A stretch of DNA of 64,000 bases. It comes from Roseovarius litoreus (GTDB taxonomy: Bacteria > Pseudomonadota > Alphaproteobacteria > Rhodobacterales > Rhodobacteraceae). The stretch lies in NCBI RefSeq assembly GCF_900142765.1, contig NZ_FRCB01000008.1, positions 1 to 64,000 of the forward strand, read 5' to 3'. The position numbers and the translations under genes were made by a program. Positions 9,889-18,314 of this stretch are shown piece by piece. Under the pieces are notes generated by a model that did not search any database, had not been told where the DNA came from, and saw nothing but the letters and a program-made list of their open reading frames with translations. Position 1 is the first letter of the stretch. Every line of letters begins with the position of its first letter.

Positions 9889-10135
9889 CCGGTATCGGCC
9901 CGGCCCCGCGGCGCGCATGCCTAGCGCGTCATGCAGGGCCGGGGCCATCCGCGCACCGCATCATCTTACAGATCCCGTTGTGAACCATCCGAATGTCTCC
10001 TGAGCTGCGCCACCGGATTCGGTGACATGGACAGAGCTTGACCGCAAATCGTTGAAAACGGGTTAAAGCCCGGATTGCGTACGGGATGGACACAAAATCC
10101 GGCCAAAACCCGGATCTTCGTCCCAAACCCGCGTC

Positions 10136-10160
10136 GGTTTGGTACGGTCCGTACGAAACC
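10136..10160. promoter_or_regulatory. 25-bp palindrome, TetR-family operator type
   Basis: The arms GGTTTGGTACGG and CCGTACGAAACC flank a central T. Eleven of twelve positions pair, and the GTACGG/CCGTAC core is perfect. Length, odd symmetry axis and composition resemble TetR-family operators. It sits about 430 bp before mcd and beside the TauE/SafE remnant, so it may be a leftover operator of that lost gene. Confidence 0.5.
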
Positions 10161-10189
10161 CGCTCACATCGCCATGCTCGGCGCCCCCA

Positions 10190-10470
10190 AACTACCGAAA
10201 CCCCGGCGATCGCGCCCATCGTCGCCTCGCCCCGGCGCCCCGCACCCCTTGCCACAGCCTCGCAACCAGCGTCGTCACGATCTACCCCCTCAGCGCGGCA
10301 TCAGGCGAAGCCATTGATCGCAAATCGGAAATCAGGTCCATCGGCATGGCAAACCCGACAACGCCCTTGACCAGCCCGGCCAACAGACCCACCATCACGG
10401 GCAAGATCCCGCCGCCACTCCCGAATTCGAGGATCACACTCTGTACCGTTTCCTGTGCACGTGTCGTTAG
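10190..10470 (-). pseudogene. TauE/SafE (sulfite exporter) family remnant
   Basis: Reading leftward, the frame gives ILPVMVGLLAGLVKGVVGFA and MPMDLISDLRSMASPDAALRG, then an in-frame TAG stop at about 10284, and then TLVARLWQGVRGAGARRRWA. This matches the start of TauE/SafE permeases, which read roughly GLxxGxxGFAMPM, LISxLSS, PExALAGLxxPTLVTNLWQALR. Only the first 70 or so residues are recognisable, broken by the stop; the remaining membrane segments are absent. I infer a dead gene fragment. The 5' boundary is uncertain. Confidence 0.6.
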
Positions 10471-10590
10471 CTTCGCACCCGCAAAATTCAAGGCGCAATT
10501 TTCGATCAAAAACGCCGCAGTTTGGGTATAATAGTTGCGCTGCAGTTGCAAAATGGCTAGGACGGTCGCCAACTGGAAAAGGATTGATTC

Positions 10591-12279
10591 ATGGCACATG
10601 ATGGACAAGACGTTGCAATGGCAAACCCGATCATTCTGACCGATCTTCTGAGCCTCACCGGCGCGGCCGTGTCCCCGGCCGAGGCGGTGCTGGAAAAGGC
10701 CCGCGCGCGGATGCGCGATCTGGTCACGGTCAATGGCCGGGTCTCGGGCGGCGCGGTCGAGGCGCATCAGTTCGCGGCCCACGGCCTTGCGTGGCTTGCC
10801 ACCTATGTCGAGTCGCTGCGCCAGATGCAGAACTGGGCCAATCGCCTGACCGAAATGGGAAAATTCGGCGAGGTCGAACAGCTGATCCAGCAGATCGCCT
10901 TCGGCGAGTACCTCTCGCAGCTGCGCGGCGGCATCCAGATGAACCAGGGCGAAATGGTCCGTCTGCACGATCTGGACCTGACCGACAGCGACATCGCCTT
11001 GCTCGACACCCCCGAGATCCAGACCCTGTGCCGCGCCGGCAACACGCAGGCCGCGCGCACCCGTCTCGTCGAGCTCATGCAGGAACGCAGCGCCGAGCTG
11101 ACCGTGGGCCATTCCGGGCTTGATGACGAGCTTGAGATGATCCGCGAACAATTCCGCCGCTTCTCGGTCGACAAGGTCGAACCCCATGCCCATGAATGGC
11201 ACCTCAAGGACGAACTGATCCCGATGGAAATCATCGAGGAACTGGCCGAAATGGGCGTGTTCGGCCTGACCATCCCCGAAGAATACGGCGGCTTCGGTCT
11301 CAGCAAGGCGTCCATGTGCGTCGTCTCCGAAGAACTCAGCCGGGGCTATATCGGCGTCGGCTCTCTCGGCACCCGCTCCGAGATCGCGGCCGAGCTGATC
11401 ATCGCCGGCGGCACCGAGGAGCAGAAACAGAAATGGTTGCCGCGCCTTGCCAGCGCCGAAACCCTGCCGACGGCTGTCTTTACCGAACCCAACACCGGCT
11501 CGGATCTCGGAAGCCTGCGCACCCGCGCGGTCAAGGATGAAAACGGAGATTGGAAGATCACCGGCAACAAGACATGGATCACGCATGCCGCGCGCACCCA
11601 TGTCATGACCCTGCTGGCGCGCACCATTCCGGACACCACCGATCATCGCGGCCTGTCGATGTTTTTGGCCGAAAAGACCCCCGGCACCGACGAGGCGCCC
11701 TTCCCCACCGAAGGCATGACCGGCGGCGAGATCGAGGTTCTGGGCTATCGCGGCATGAAGGAATACGAGCTTGCCTTCGACAACTTCCACGTCAAGGGCG
11801 AGAACCTTCTGGGCGGCGAAGAGGGCAAGGGCTTCAAGCAACTGATGGAGACCTTCGAATCCGCCCGCATTCAGACCGCCGCGCGCGCCATCGGCGTTGC
11901 GCAATCGGCGCTTGATGTCGGCATGCGCTATGCCATCGACCGCAAGCAATTCGGCAAATCGCTGATCGCCTTCCCGCGCGTGTCGGGCAAGCTGGCGATG
12001 ATGGCCGTGGAAATCATGGTCGCCCGGCAGCTGACCTATTTCAGCGCATGGGAAAAGGACAATGGCAACCGCTGCGATCTCGAAGCCGGCATGGCCAAGC
12101 TGCTTGGCGCGCGCGTCGCGTGGTCGGCCGCCGATAACGGCCTGCAGATCCATGGCGGCAACGGCTTTGCGCTGGAATACGGCATCAGCCGCATCCTCTG
12201 CGATGCCCGCATCCTCAACATCTTCGAAGGGGCCGCCGAAATTCAGGCGCAGGTCATCGCCCGCCGCCTTCTGGGCTAA
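10591..12279 (+). CDS. mcd: (2S)-methylsuccinyl-CoA dehydrogenase
   Basis: A 562-residue acyl-CoA dehydrogenase with an extra N-terminal domain of about 160 residues (MAHDGQDVAMANPIILTDLL to LVELMQERSAELTVGHSG). That extension and overall length are typical of Mcd, which oxidises methylsuccinyl-CoA to mesaconyl-CoA in the ethylmalonyl-CoA pathway. The FAD-binding core shows FGLTIPEEYGGFGLS, TAVFTEPNTGSDLGSLRTRA and KTWITHAART, and the C-terminus carries the catalytic-glutamate region NIFEGAAEIQAQVIARRLLG. A weak AAGGA lies about 9 bp before the ATG. Electrons would pass to EtfAB. A plain acyl-CoA dehydrogenase of other specificity is the alternative but less likely. Confidence 0.85.
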   Translation: MAHDGQDVAMANPIILTDLLSLTGAAVSPAEAVLEKARARMRDLVTVNGRVSGGAVEAHQFAAHGLAWLATYVESLRQMQNWANRLTEMGKFGEVEQLIQQIAFGEYLSQLRGGIQMNQGEMVRLHDLDLTDSDIALLDTPEIQTLCRAGNTQAARTRLVELMQERSAELTVGHSGLDDELEMIREQFRRFSVDKVEPHAHEWHLKDELIPMEIIEELAEMGVFGLTIPEEYGGFGLSKASMCVVSEELSRGYIGVGSLGTRSEIAAELIIAGGTEEQKQKWLPRLASAETLPTAVFTEPNTGSDLGSLRTRAVKDENGDWKITGNKTWITHAARTHVMTLLARTIPDTTDHRGLSMFLAEKTPGTDEAPFPTEGMTGGEIEVLGYRGMKEYELAFDNFHVKGENLLGGEEGKGFKQLMETFESARIQTAARAIGVAQSALDVGMRYAIDRKQFGKSLIAFPRVSGKLAMMAVEIMVARQLTYFSAWEKDNGNRCDLEAGMAKLLGARVAWSAADNGLQIHGGNGFALEYGISRILCDARILNIFEGAAEIQAQVIARRLLG

Positions 12280-12318
12280 GCCCACGTCAAGTCAACAGCC
12301 GCGCCACTCCACGGCTAA

Positions 12319-12346
12319 GCCGCCCGAATTACCGGGCGGCTTTTTT
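12319..12346 (+). terminator. Rho-independent terminator after mcd
   Basis: A perfect stem pairs GCCGCCCG (12319-12326) with CGGGCGGC (12333-12340) and is followed by six T residues. It lies 40 bp after the mcd stop and just before the end of the convergent DsrE-like gene. Confidence 0.9.
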
Positions 12347-12364
12347 CGTGTCAGACCTGTGCGA

Positions 12365-12805
12365 TCAGAAGCTGAGAACCGTCGTGTTCTCCGCCATCAG
12401 CGCCGCCGCCATCGCGGGGGGTTGCGCCGCCGTGATCCCGTCCAGCAGCGCCGATGCATCCACGCCCTTGTTGGGCAGGTAGATCGCGCAGACCTCGACC
12501 TTGGTGCCGGTCTTGTCCATGATCATCCGCATGAGACCCTGCGGGCTCATGTCTTTCGGCTTTTGCGGCGCGGTGGCGCTGGCCGGGGCCTCTTTCAACG
12601 CCAGATCCCCCGCCGGACCACACAGCAGGATCTGCGCCTTGGCCCCCTGCTGCACCGATTGCATGGTCAGCACCATCGACATGAGCTGCGTTTGCGGATC
12701 GGCCGAGGTCACCACCGTGACCAGGTTTCTCGCCTCCTCCGCCTGAGCGGGCAGGCTGGTGAGTGTTGCCGCCGCAAGGGCGAGGGCTGTCAGTGTCTTG
12801 CGCAT
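12365..12805 (-). CDS. Periplasmic DsrE-family protein
   Basis: A 146-residue protein with a clear signal peptide (MRKTLTALALAAATLTSLPAQA, cleavage after AQA). The mature part resembles the DsrE/DsrF-like fold: NLVTVVTSADPQTQLMSMVL, AKAQILLCGPAGDLAL, and VEVCAIYLPNKGVDASALLDG ending in MAENTTVLSF. The two cysteines (in LLCGP and VEVCA) are at positions where DsrE-like proteins often carry sulfur-relay cysteines, but activity is not established. The start is supported by a GAGG motif upstream. It follows the SLAC1/TehA transporter gene by 41 bp and probably shares its FNR-type promoter, suggesting a role under low oxygen. Confidence 0.75.
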   Translation of the reverse strand: MRKTLTALALAAATLTSLPAQAEEARNLVTVVTSADPQTQLMSMVLTMQSVQQGAKAQILLCGPAGDLALKEAPASATAPQKPKDMSPQGLMRMIMDKTGTKVEVCAIYLPNKGVDASALLDGITAAQPPAMAAALMAENTTVLSF

Positions 12806-12846
12806 TGGAAAACCTCTTTCATACAGGGTGTTTGGACGTTCGCGCG

Positions 12847-13809
12847 TCATTCGGGTTGAAACACGGCACCGGAACTGACCGCCCGAAAGGTGCGGATCAG
12901 CAAGGCGCCAAGGGTCACGGTCAAAGCCAGAAGCAGGCCCAGACCGATCAGATGATGGGCGGTAGAGCCCGTGACTTGGGCATAGTGCAGGCTGGCGATG
13001 GTCAGCGCCGCCACCGGAAAGCTGAGCGCCCAGAAGGACATCGCAAAAGGCAGCCGCAGGATGCGCGGCAGTTGCACCGCGACGATCAGGCCAAAGAAAT
13101 ATCCGCCATTCAGCAGGATATGCGCCAGATGATCGATCCCACCGGTCAGCTTGACCCAGGCCAGGAACCCGGCCGCAGGCGGCGCGATCAGGATCACCAG
13201 CGTCGGCTGCAATCGCTCGGGCAGCGGGTCGTGGAACACCAGCCGGTTCATCACCAGCGTCAGCAGGATCAGCCAGAAGATCAGACCGACCGACATGAAA
13301 AACCAGCTCAGCTCGATATAACCCAGATCGACCCCGGCGATCGGCACGATCACATTGCCCACCGCAGGAATGAACCACGCGGGCGACAGATGCCCATGCA
13401 GGAAGGCCCGCGATCCGATCCAGCCCGACACCACGGCAACCGCCAGAACACCCTGCAACGCCGCACCAAGCAGCCACATCGCCCGCGCCACAGGCTCGGA
13501 CCACGGCAGCGTCGCCGCCGCCAGCAACAAAAGCCCGATGGAAATCGCCGGGAAAAACGCCAGCTTCACGGGATGATCCCATTCCGCCCGGACCGCTGCG
13601 GGATGCCTCAGCGCCTTGGCGCCATAGCCCGCCGCGATCACCCCGAACAAGGCCAGCGTAAGACCATAGACCGCCGCCGACAGCGCCGATGTCAGGCCCA
13701 GTGCCTGCTCCCCGGCGCGCAGCGCCAGGGTCAGCCCGGCCATGCCCATCACGATGGTGAACAGGGTGACGGGATAATGCTCAAGCCAGCGATGGGTCGG
13801 GTCGGTCAT
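12847..13809 (-). CDS. TDT/SLAC1 family (TehA-like) transporter
   Basis: A 320-residue polytopic membrane protein with about ten hydrophobic segments, e.g. LFTIVMGMAGLTLAL, AWFIPAVGNVIVPIAG, ELSWFFMSVGLIFWLILL, LPFAMSFWALSFPVAALTI and LIGLGLLLALTVTLGALLI. These match the tellurite-resistance/dicarboxylate transporter and SLAC1 anion-channel family (sulfite, nitrate, malate or chloride; the substrate is not readable). The ATG at 13809 has GGAG 9 bp upstream; a TTG further up is less likely. A perfect FNR-type site lies about 62 bp upstream of the start. Confidence 0.82.
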   Translation of the reverse strand: MTDPTHRWLEHYPVTLFTIVMGMAGLTLALRAGEQALGLTSALSAAVYGLTLALFGVIAAGYGAKALRHPAAVRAEWDHPVKLAFFPAISIGLLLLAAATLPWSEPVARAMWLLGAALQGVLAVAVVSGWIGSRAFLHGHLSPAWFIPAVGNVIVPIAGVDLGYIELSWFFMSVGLIFWLILLTLVMNRLVFHDPLPERLQPTLVILIAPPAAGFLAWVKLTGGIDHLAHILLNGGYFFGLIVAVQLPRILRLPFAMSFWALSFPVAALTIASLHYAQVTGSTAHHLIGLGLLLALTVTLGALLIRTFRAVSSGAVFQPE

Positions 13810-13825
13810 TGCAGGGCGCTCCAAA

Positions 13826-13878
13826 TATATATTCTATATTCAGCATATGATGACGCCCGCCGCGTTGATCCAGATCAA
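13826..13878 (-). promoter_or_regulatory. FNR-type (FnrL) promoter of the transporter-DsrE pair
   Basis: TTGAT-CCAG-ATCAA at 13865-13878 is a perfect match to the FNR consensus TTGAT-N4-ATCAA. On the minus strand a TATAGA (-10-like) occurs at 13838-13833, about 36 bp downstream of the site centre, close to a class II activator layout. Oxygen-limited activation of the two downstream genes is inferred. Confidence 0.75.
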
Positions 13879-14037
13879 GCCTGCCGCAACTCTCTGCATG
13901 TCGAAGCGATAAAAAAGTCCGGCCCGGCATGACACCCGCACAGGCCACATGCCATCACGCGCGCCGCAACGCCGCCGCAGCACGGAGCACCGAAAGGATC
14001 AGCTAAAGCCCGCAGCACGGCCCCAACACTGCCCACC

Positions 14038-14739
14038 TCACTCGGCCTCGCCTATAGTGACGCGCACCGGCTCCAGCCCCTCGATCTCGCCCACAAGGAC
14101 ACTGCCGGGCTGCACCGGGCCAACACCCGCCGGCGTGCCCGTATAGATCAGGTCACCGGGCAGCAGGTGATAATAGCCCGACAGATGCGCAATCAGCTCG
14201 GGCACTGACCACACCATGTCGCCCAAGCTGGCGTCCTGCACGATCTCGCCATCCTGGCGCAGCGTGATGCGCTGCTGGCCGATCTCTCCGAAGGCATCAG
14301 CCGGCGTCAATGCCGCCATCAGCGCCGAATTCTCGAAATCCTTGCCCAGATCCCAGGGGCGGCGCTTGTCCTTCGCGGCCCCCTGCAGATCGCGCCGCGT
14401 CAGGTCGATCCCACAGCCATAGCCCCAGACCGCCTGCATCGCGTCGGCCTTGGTCACCCGGAAGGCCGGCGCACCGATCGCCACCACGAACTCCATCTCG
14501 TAATGGCAGTCCTGCGTGCCCGGCGGATAGGGAATCGTCGCCCCCGAAAGGCACAGCGCATGGGCCGACTTGGTGAAATAGAACGGCGCCTCGCGATCCA
14601 CCTCATTGCCCATCTCGGCGGCATGGGCGGCATAATTCCGCCCCACGCAAAAGATCCGCCGCAGCGGAAACTGACGGCTGTCACCGGCCACCGGAATGGC
14701 CAGACCTTCGGGCGGGGCAAAAAGCATGTCCTGTGTCAT
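14038..14739 (-). CDS. Fumarylacetoacetate hydrolase family protein
   Basis: A 233-residue FAH-fold enzyme. Motifs: IFCVGRNYAAHAAEMGNEV, PFYFTKSAHAL, the metal-binding HYEMEFVVAIG (E-x-E), GYGCGIDLTRRDLQ (Asp ligand), KDFENSALMAAL and GDLIYTGTPAGVGPVQPG. This set is closest to fumarylpyruvate hydrolases and acylpyruvases (NagK/FAHD1-like), which cleave beta-keto acids in aromatic degradation. No pathway neighbours are present to fix the substrate. The start at 14739 was preferred over the ATG at 14769 because family similarity begins at MTQDMLFAPP. Confidence 0.85.
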   Translation of the reverse strand: MTQDMLFAPPEGLAIPVAGDSRQFPLRRIFCVGRNYAAHAAEMGNEVDREAPFYFTKSAHALCLSGATIPYPPGTQDCHYEMEFVVAIGAPAFRVTKADAMQAVWGYGCGIDLTRRDLQGAAKDKRRPWDLGKDFENSALMAALTPADAFGEIGQQRITLRQDGEIVQDASLGDMVWSVPELIAHLSGYYHLLPGDLIYTGTPAGVGPVQPGSVLVGEIEGLEPVRVTIGEAE

Positions 14740-14793
14740 GCCGCCTTTATGCGAAGCCTTCCCGGCCATGTCAAAGCCGAGTTTTCAAACGCC

Positions 14794-16872
14794 TCAGTCC
14801 AGCAGAACCTGAACACCCGGATCGTCGATCAGATGCTGGATCGGCGCCAGATCGGCAATCGGATTGCCCCGCAGGTTCAACCCCTTCAACCCCGTCAACT
14901 TGGCAAGCGCGCTGACATCCGTGATCGCATTGTCGCTCAGGTTGAGTGACGTCAACTTTGTCAAACCCGCCAGCGCATCGACCGCTGCGATCCCGTTTCC
15001 GGACAGGTTCAGAAAACTCAGGTCCTTGAAGCCCCCGAGGATCGAGATATCGGTGATCCGATTGCCCTGCAGATTGAGGTTCTTGAGATGCGACATCTTC
15101 TCCAACCCCGAGATATCCGTCAGCCCGGCATCCTTGATCATCAGCGCCTCGCCACGCTGCTTTTCGAACGCAGCGCGCAGCGCCTCCTTGGCAAGCGGGT
15201 TGTCCTTGATCAACTGCGCTTCGATCTCTTTTGCCCTGCGCTCTCGAGTGTCGGCCATGAGATTCTGGATCATCACCTGATTTGCGCAACTCATGTAATA
15301 TTTGCCCATGGCCTTGTATCGCTTCTGGATCATGTCATCGTTTGACGACTTGAACCTTGGCTGTTCGCACCTTGCTTGGTTAAACAAGGATTTAAACCCG
15401 GTCGTCCCCGCCCCCTTGCACCCGGCGATGGTATAGCCATCGCGCGCCTGAGTGCGCTTGTCTTTGAGCTGTGTTGTCTTGAGAATGAGATCGTTCAGGA
15501 CGTAAGTTACCATCTCTTGTTGTTTCTTGCGGCTTTCCTCATCCCAGCCTTCGATCTCCTGCCCCAAGTCCACGGCATTCCCGAAATAGGATGATGTGGT
15601 GGATCGTGAGACATAGTTATTGACGACCATCTCGGTTTTGACATCAATCCTGAATTGACACCATTCCAGCCCTTTTGGGCGCTTATGCGGCATGCTGACC
15701 GTCGTCTCCCACAACTCGTAATTGCCTTTGCCCAAATCCTTCTTGTGTTTTGACGTCCACAAATCGGCGAAGGCCTCATAGGCCTCTCTGACAATTTCTT
15801 CCCCCTTCGCATTCAGCTCGAAGCGGTGCTCCGGCTTCAACGGGGGCAAGGGATCACCGCGCAGGTTTTTCGTGCCTGCAAGGCTCGCGGCGTGCTCTTT
15901 TTCCAACCTCTCCTTGTCAAAAAATCCCACGCTCTGGGTCAGGGTCGAGCAATAGATATCCCTTGGCATGCCCCGGACGTTTCGGATAAGATCGGATTTG
16001 ACGCGCGCATCGAATTCGCGTTGGTCGATCGTGCCGATGGTGATGGTATACCAGCCATTTCGCATCAGGATCGCTTGCCTGCCCGAGCGGAAACTCTCGC
16101 TCCACCCATCCATGGCCTTGAAAAAACTCAGCACCTCGCCCGGTGTCTGGCGCGCAGCCACCGTGATCATGCATTTCCCGCCCTTCAGCGCCAGAACGCT
16201 GTCGGGCAAAGCGGGCTTGGATGTGGTCTTGGATGGTTTGGGTGTCGTCTTGGACGGCTTGGGCGCTGTCTGCGAAGGCTTCGCCGTCTGATTGGCGATG
16301 CTCACACCGTTGCACCGATCCCTCAGCGCATTGTGATAGATATAACCCGACCGCTGTCTGGTCTGTCCCGCCGGGACATATGACACCTCGTAATAGATAT
16401 AGCCGTCCTTGTTGGTTACCACCCGGTTCACCGCAACCCGCACGCCGTTCTTCAGGCTGTCGATAACGCGAAAATCCTGTGCGCCCGGACCATTGCGCAC
16501 ATTGGTCACATCGCTCTTGGGATTGCAGACAAACGCCCTGTCGGCGGCCTTGAACCTCACATCGGCGGGATTATCCGGCACCGACAGAAGCGGCATGTAA
16601 ACCCAGCCTTCGCCTTTCGTGGCATGCCGCACCCGCGCCCAGTTTCCCGAAATGCGCAGCACCCGGACAGAATCGCCATTCTTGAGCACATGAAGGATCC
16701 GGTCCTTGGTCGACGGTCCCGTGCGCATGTTCAACTCGCCATCACTGCTGTTGACCTTGGCGATGTCATTGACCTGTTGCGCCAGCGCGGGCGTGGTCGG
16801 AAGGGCAAGCGCCACGAGGCACATTACGACAAGGCTGAAAAGACAGCAGACGACTTTGTTTGGCATGGGCAC
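14794..16872 (-). CDS. Secreted SH3b plus leucine-rich-repeat protein
   Basis: A 692-residue exported protein with an unusual architecture. It has a signal peptide (about 1-32, ending TTPALAQQ), a bacterial SH3 domain (about 35-97, GELNMRTGPSTKDRILHVL to GEGWVYMPL), and a second SH3b-like domain (about 110-185, TNVRNGPGAQDFRVI to SGYIYHNALRDRC). A Lys/Pro/Ser/Thr linker (APKPSKTTPKPSKTTSKP) follows, then a middle region of about 320 residues I do not recognise. The C-terminal 110 residues form about five 22-residue SDS22/internalin-type repeats of the form LxxLxxLxLxxNxIxDIxxL. Likely periplasmic or surface-exposed, binding cell wall and a protein partner; no function is known. An in-frame ATG 6 bp downstream is an alternative start. 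Confidence 0.75.
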   Translation of the reverse strand: MPMPNKVVCCLFSLVVMCLVALALPTTPALAQQVNDIAKVNSSDGELNMRTGPSTKDRILHVLKNGDSVRVLRISGNWARVRHATKGEGWVYMPLLSVPDNPADVRFKAADRAFVCNPKSDVTNVRNGPGAQDFRVIDSLKNGVRVAVNRVVTNKDGYIYYEVSYVPAGQTRQRSGYIYHNALRDRCNGVSIANQTAKPSQTAPKPSKTTPKPSKTTSKPALPDSVLALKGGKCMITVAARQTPGEVLSFFKAMDGWSESFRSGRQAILMRNGWYTITIGTIDQREFDARVKSDLIRNVRGMPRDIYCSTLTQSVGFFDKERLEKEHAASLAGTKNLRGDPLPPLKPEHRFELNAKGEEIVREAYEAFADLWTSKHKKDLGKGNYELWETTVSMPHKRPKGLEWCQFRIDVKTEMVVNNYVSRSTTSSYFGNAVDLGQEIEGWDEESRKKQQEMVTYVLNDLILKTTQLKDKRTQARDGYTIAGCKGAGTTGFKSLFNQARCEQPRFKSSNDDMIQKRYKAMGKYYMSCANQVMIQNLMADTRERRAKEIEAQLIKDNPLAKEALRAAFEKQRGEALMIKDAGLTDISGLEKMSHLKNLNLQGNRITDISILGGFKDLSFLNLSGNGIAAVDALAGLTKLTSLNLSDNAITDVSALAKLTGLKGLNLRGNPIADLAPIQHLIDDPGVQVLLD

Positions 16873-17045
16873 TCACAACGAAAACACTTGTTCACGCGGC
16901 CAGCTTTACAGGGCCGCGGTGTTCGGTCAATTTTTATCGGTCACGGTGCCGCCGCCTGCATCACCCCGCGTCAAGGCGTCATCCCACATCTTGGGGCGTT
17001 GCGTGGCGCGCGGCGCATTAACCCATGGCCCAAACCGACCCCGCA

Positions 17046-17086
17046 CCGACGCGATACCGACGTTATACCGACGCGATACCGATGCG
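17046..17086. repeat. 11-bp-period tandem repeat, locus 1
   Basis: Units CCGACGCGATA (17046-17056), CCGACGTTATA (17057-17067), CCGACGCGATA (17068-17078) and a partial CCGATGCG (17079-17086). A second locus with the same unit is at 48536-48576. It lies downstream of phnM and upstream of the SH3/LRR gene; no other features are seen in this gap. Confidence 0.85.
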
Positions 17087-17121
17087 GGTTTTCCTTGAAA
17101 ACAAGGCCGTTAACCTTCGAA

Positions 17122-18264
17122 TCAGGCGACGCGCGATCCCCGCGACCAAACCCCGCGCAGCGCCGGCACCCCGCCGCGCATCGCGAAGCGGATCACATCC
17201 GCCCTCTTGCCCGGCTCCAGCACCCCCCGATCCTCCAGCCCCACACTGCGCGCAGGATTGGCCGTGACCGTCGCCAGCCCCCGGGCCATATCCCCCCAGA
17301 TCTCGCCAAGCTGGACCGCCGCCAGAAGCAGCGCCGAGGGCACGTAATCCGACGACAGGATATCCAGATGCCCCGCCCTTGCCAGATCATGCGCGGCCAC
17401 ATTGCCCGAATGCGAGCCCCCTCGGATCAGGTTGGGCGCACCCATTATGATAGCAATATCATGCACATGGCAGGCGCGCGCGGCCTCGAGCGTGGTGGGA
17501 AATTCGGCCACCCGGATGCCGTGACCCGCCGACACCCGCACCTGCTCCTCGGTGGTGTCGTCATGGCTCGCCAGCACCGCGCCATAGCGTTTCGCCTCGG
17601 CCACCGCCGCCGCCTCGTGCCGGTCCCCATGCAGCGCGCGCAGCTCCTGCAACTGCGCGACATGGGCGCGGAATTCCTCGTCATTCAATGACAGCTTGCC
17701 CTTCACATAGGCTTCCAGCTTGCTGATGTCCCGGAACTGGCGCTGACCGGGGGTATGGTCCATCAGGCTGACGATGCCCACGCGGTCCGCCTCTCCGAAC
17801 TCGGCCATCTCCTCTTCCAGGGTCTCGGAACAGACCTCGGCCCGAAGATGCAGAAAGTGGCTTATTTTCAAGGCATTATCAGCCCTCAACGCCAGCAGCT
17901 CAGTGGCCAGACCGCGCGCATATTTGATATATCTGCCCCGCCCGCTCGGGATCGATCCCACCCGCATCGCATCGAACACGGTGGTGATCCCGGTGCCCGC
18001 CAACTCGGCATCATGGGCCAGGATCGCGGCATTATGCGGCCAGTCGACCTTGGGGCGCGGCTGGATATGCCGCTCAAGATTGTCGGTATGCAACTCGATC
18101 AGCCCCGGCGCCACGACATCCCCCTCGCAATCCAGCGCGCCCTTGGGCAGCGCCGCGCCCGTGCCGATATCCGCGATCACCCCGTCGCGCAGAACGACAT
18201 GGCCCGTCACGGTCCGGTCGGGCAGGACAAGGGTGGCATTGGCGAGGATGGTGTCTTGTGTCAT
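17122..18264 (-). CDS. phnM: Alpha-D-ribose 1-methylphosphonate 5-triphosphate diphosphatase
   Basis: A 380-residue amidohydrolase-fold enzyme that removes diphosphate from ribose 1-methylphosphonate 5-triphosphate before C-P lyase acts. Typical features: GLIELHTDNLERHIQPRPKV (metal ligands), GITTVFDAMRVGS, LASHDDTTEEQV, MGAPNLIRGGSHSGN and LSSDYVPSALL. The ATG at 18264 is used; the upstream ATG at 18288 gives an unlikely leader. It is on the minus strand like phnGHIJKLN but separated from phnN by the oppositely oriented DUF1045 gene, so it needs its own promoter between 18264 and 18315. A second phnM copy occurs at 24919. Confidence 0.93.
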   Translation of the reverse strand: MTQDTILANATLVLPDRTVTGHVVLRDGVIADIGTGAALPKGALDCEGDVVAPGLIELHTDNLERHIQPRPKVDWPHNAAILAHDAELAGTGITTVFDAMRVGSIPSGRGRYIKYARGLATELLALRADNALKISHFLHLRAEVCSETLEEEMAEFGEADRVGIVSLMDHTPGQRQFRDISKLEAYVKGKLSLNDEEFRAHVAQLQELRALHGDRHEAAAVAEAKRYGAVLASHDDTTEEQVRVSAGHGIRVAEFPTTLEAARACHVHDIAIIMGAPNLIRGGSHSGNVAAHDLARAGHLDILSSDYVPSALLLAAVQLGEIWGDMARGLATVTANPARSVGLEDRGVLEPGKRADVIRFAMRGGVPALRGVWSRGSRVA

Positions 18265-18314
18265 GTGGTCGTTACGCTTTGCTGACAAGTGAAGCCAAAA
18301 GAAACGGGAAAGTC

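Larger units (their letters stand above)
9889..10590. other. 702-bp gap between pckA and mcd
   Basis: No intact gene is visible. It holds an imperfect GC-rich stem-loop just after pckA (GGCCCC at 9901 pairing with GGGGCC near 9940, no T-run), a 25-bp palindrome (10136-10160), and a decayed TauE/SafE-like coding remnant on the minus strand (about 10190-10470). The 120 bp before mcd are the likely promoter area. Confidence 0.6.

Noticed and set aside
9896-9945. GC-rich inverted repeat after pckA as a terminator
   Set aside because: The stem is interrupted and there is no T-run on either strand; noted only as an imperfect stem-loop.
8176-9948. 590-codon minus-strand frame opposite pckA
   Set aside because: Shadow of pckA; His/Gly/Arg-rich composition and no family motif.
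10500-12285. Long minus-strand frame opposite mcd
   Set aside because: Antisense shadow of mcd in GC-rich DNA. Only its downstream tail (10285-10470) shows real protein similarity, and that is treated separately as a TauE/SafE remnant.
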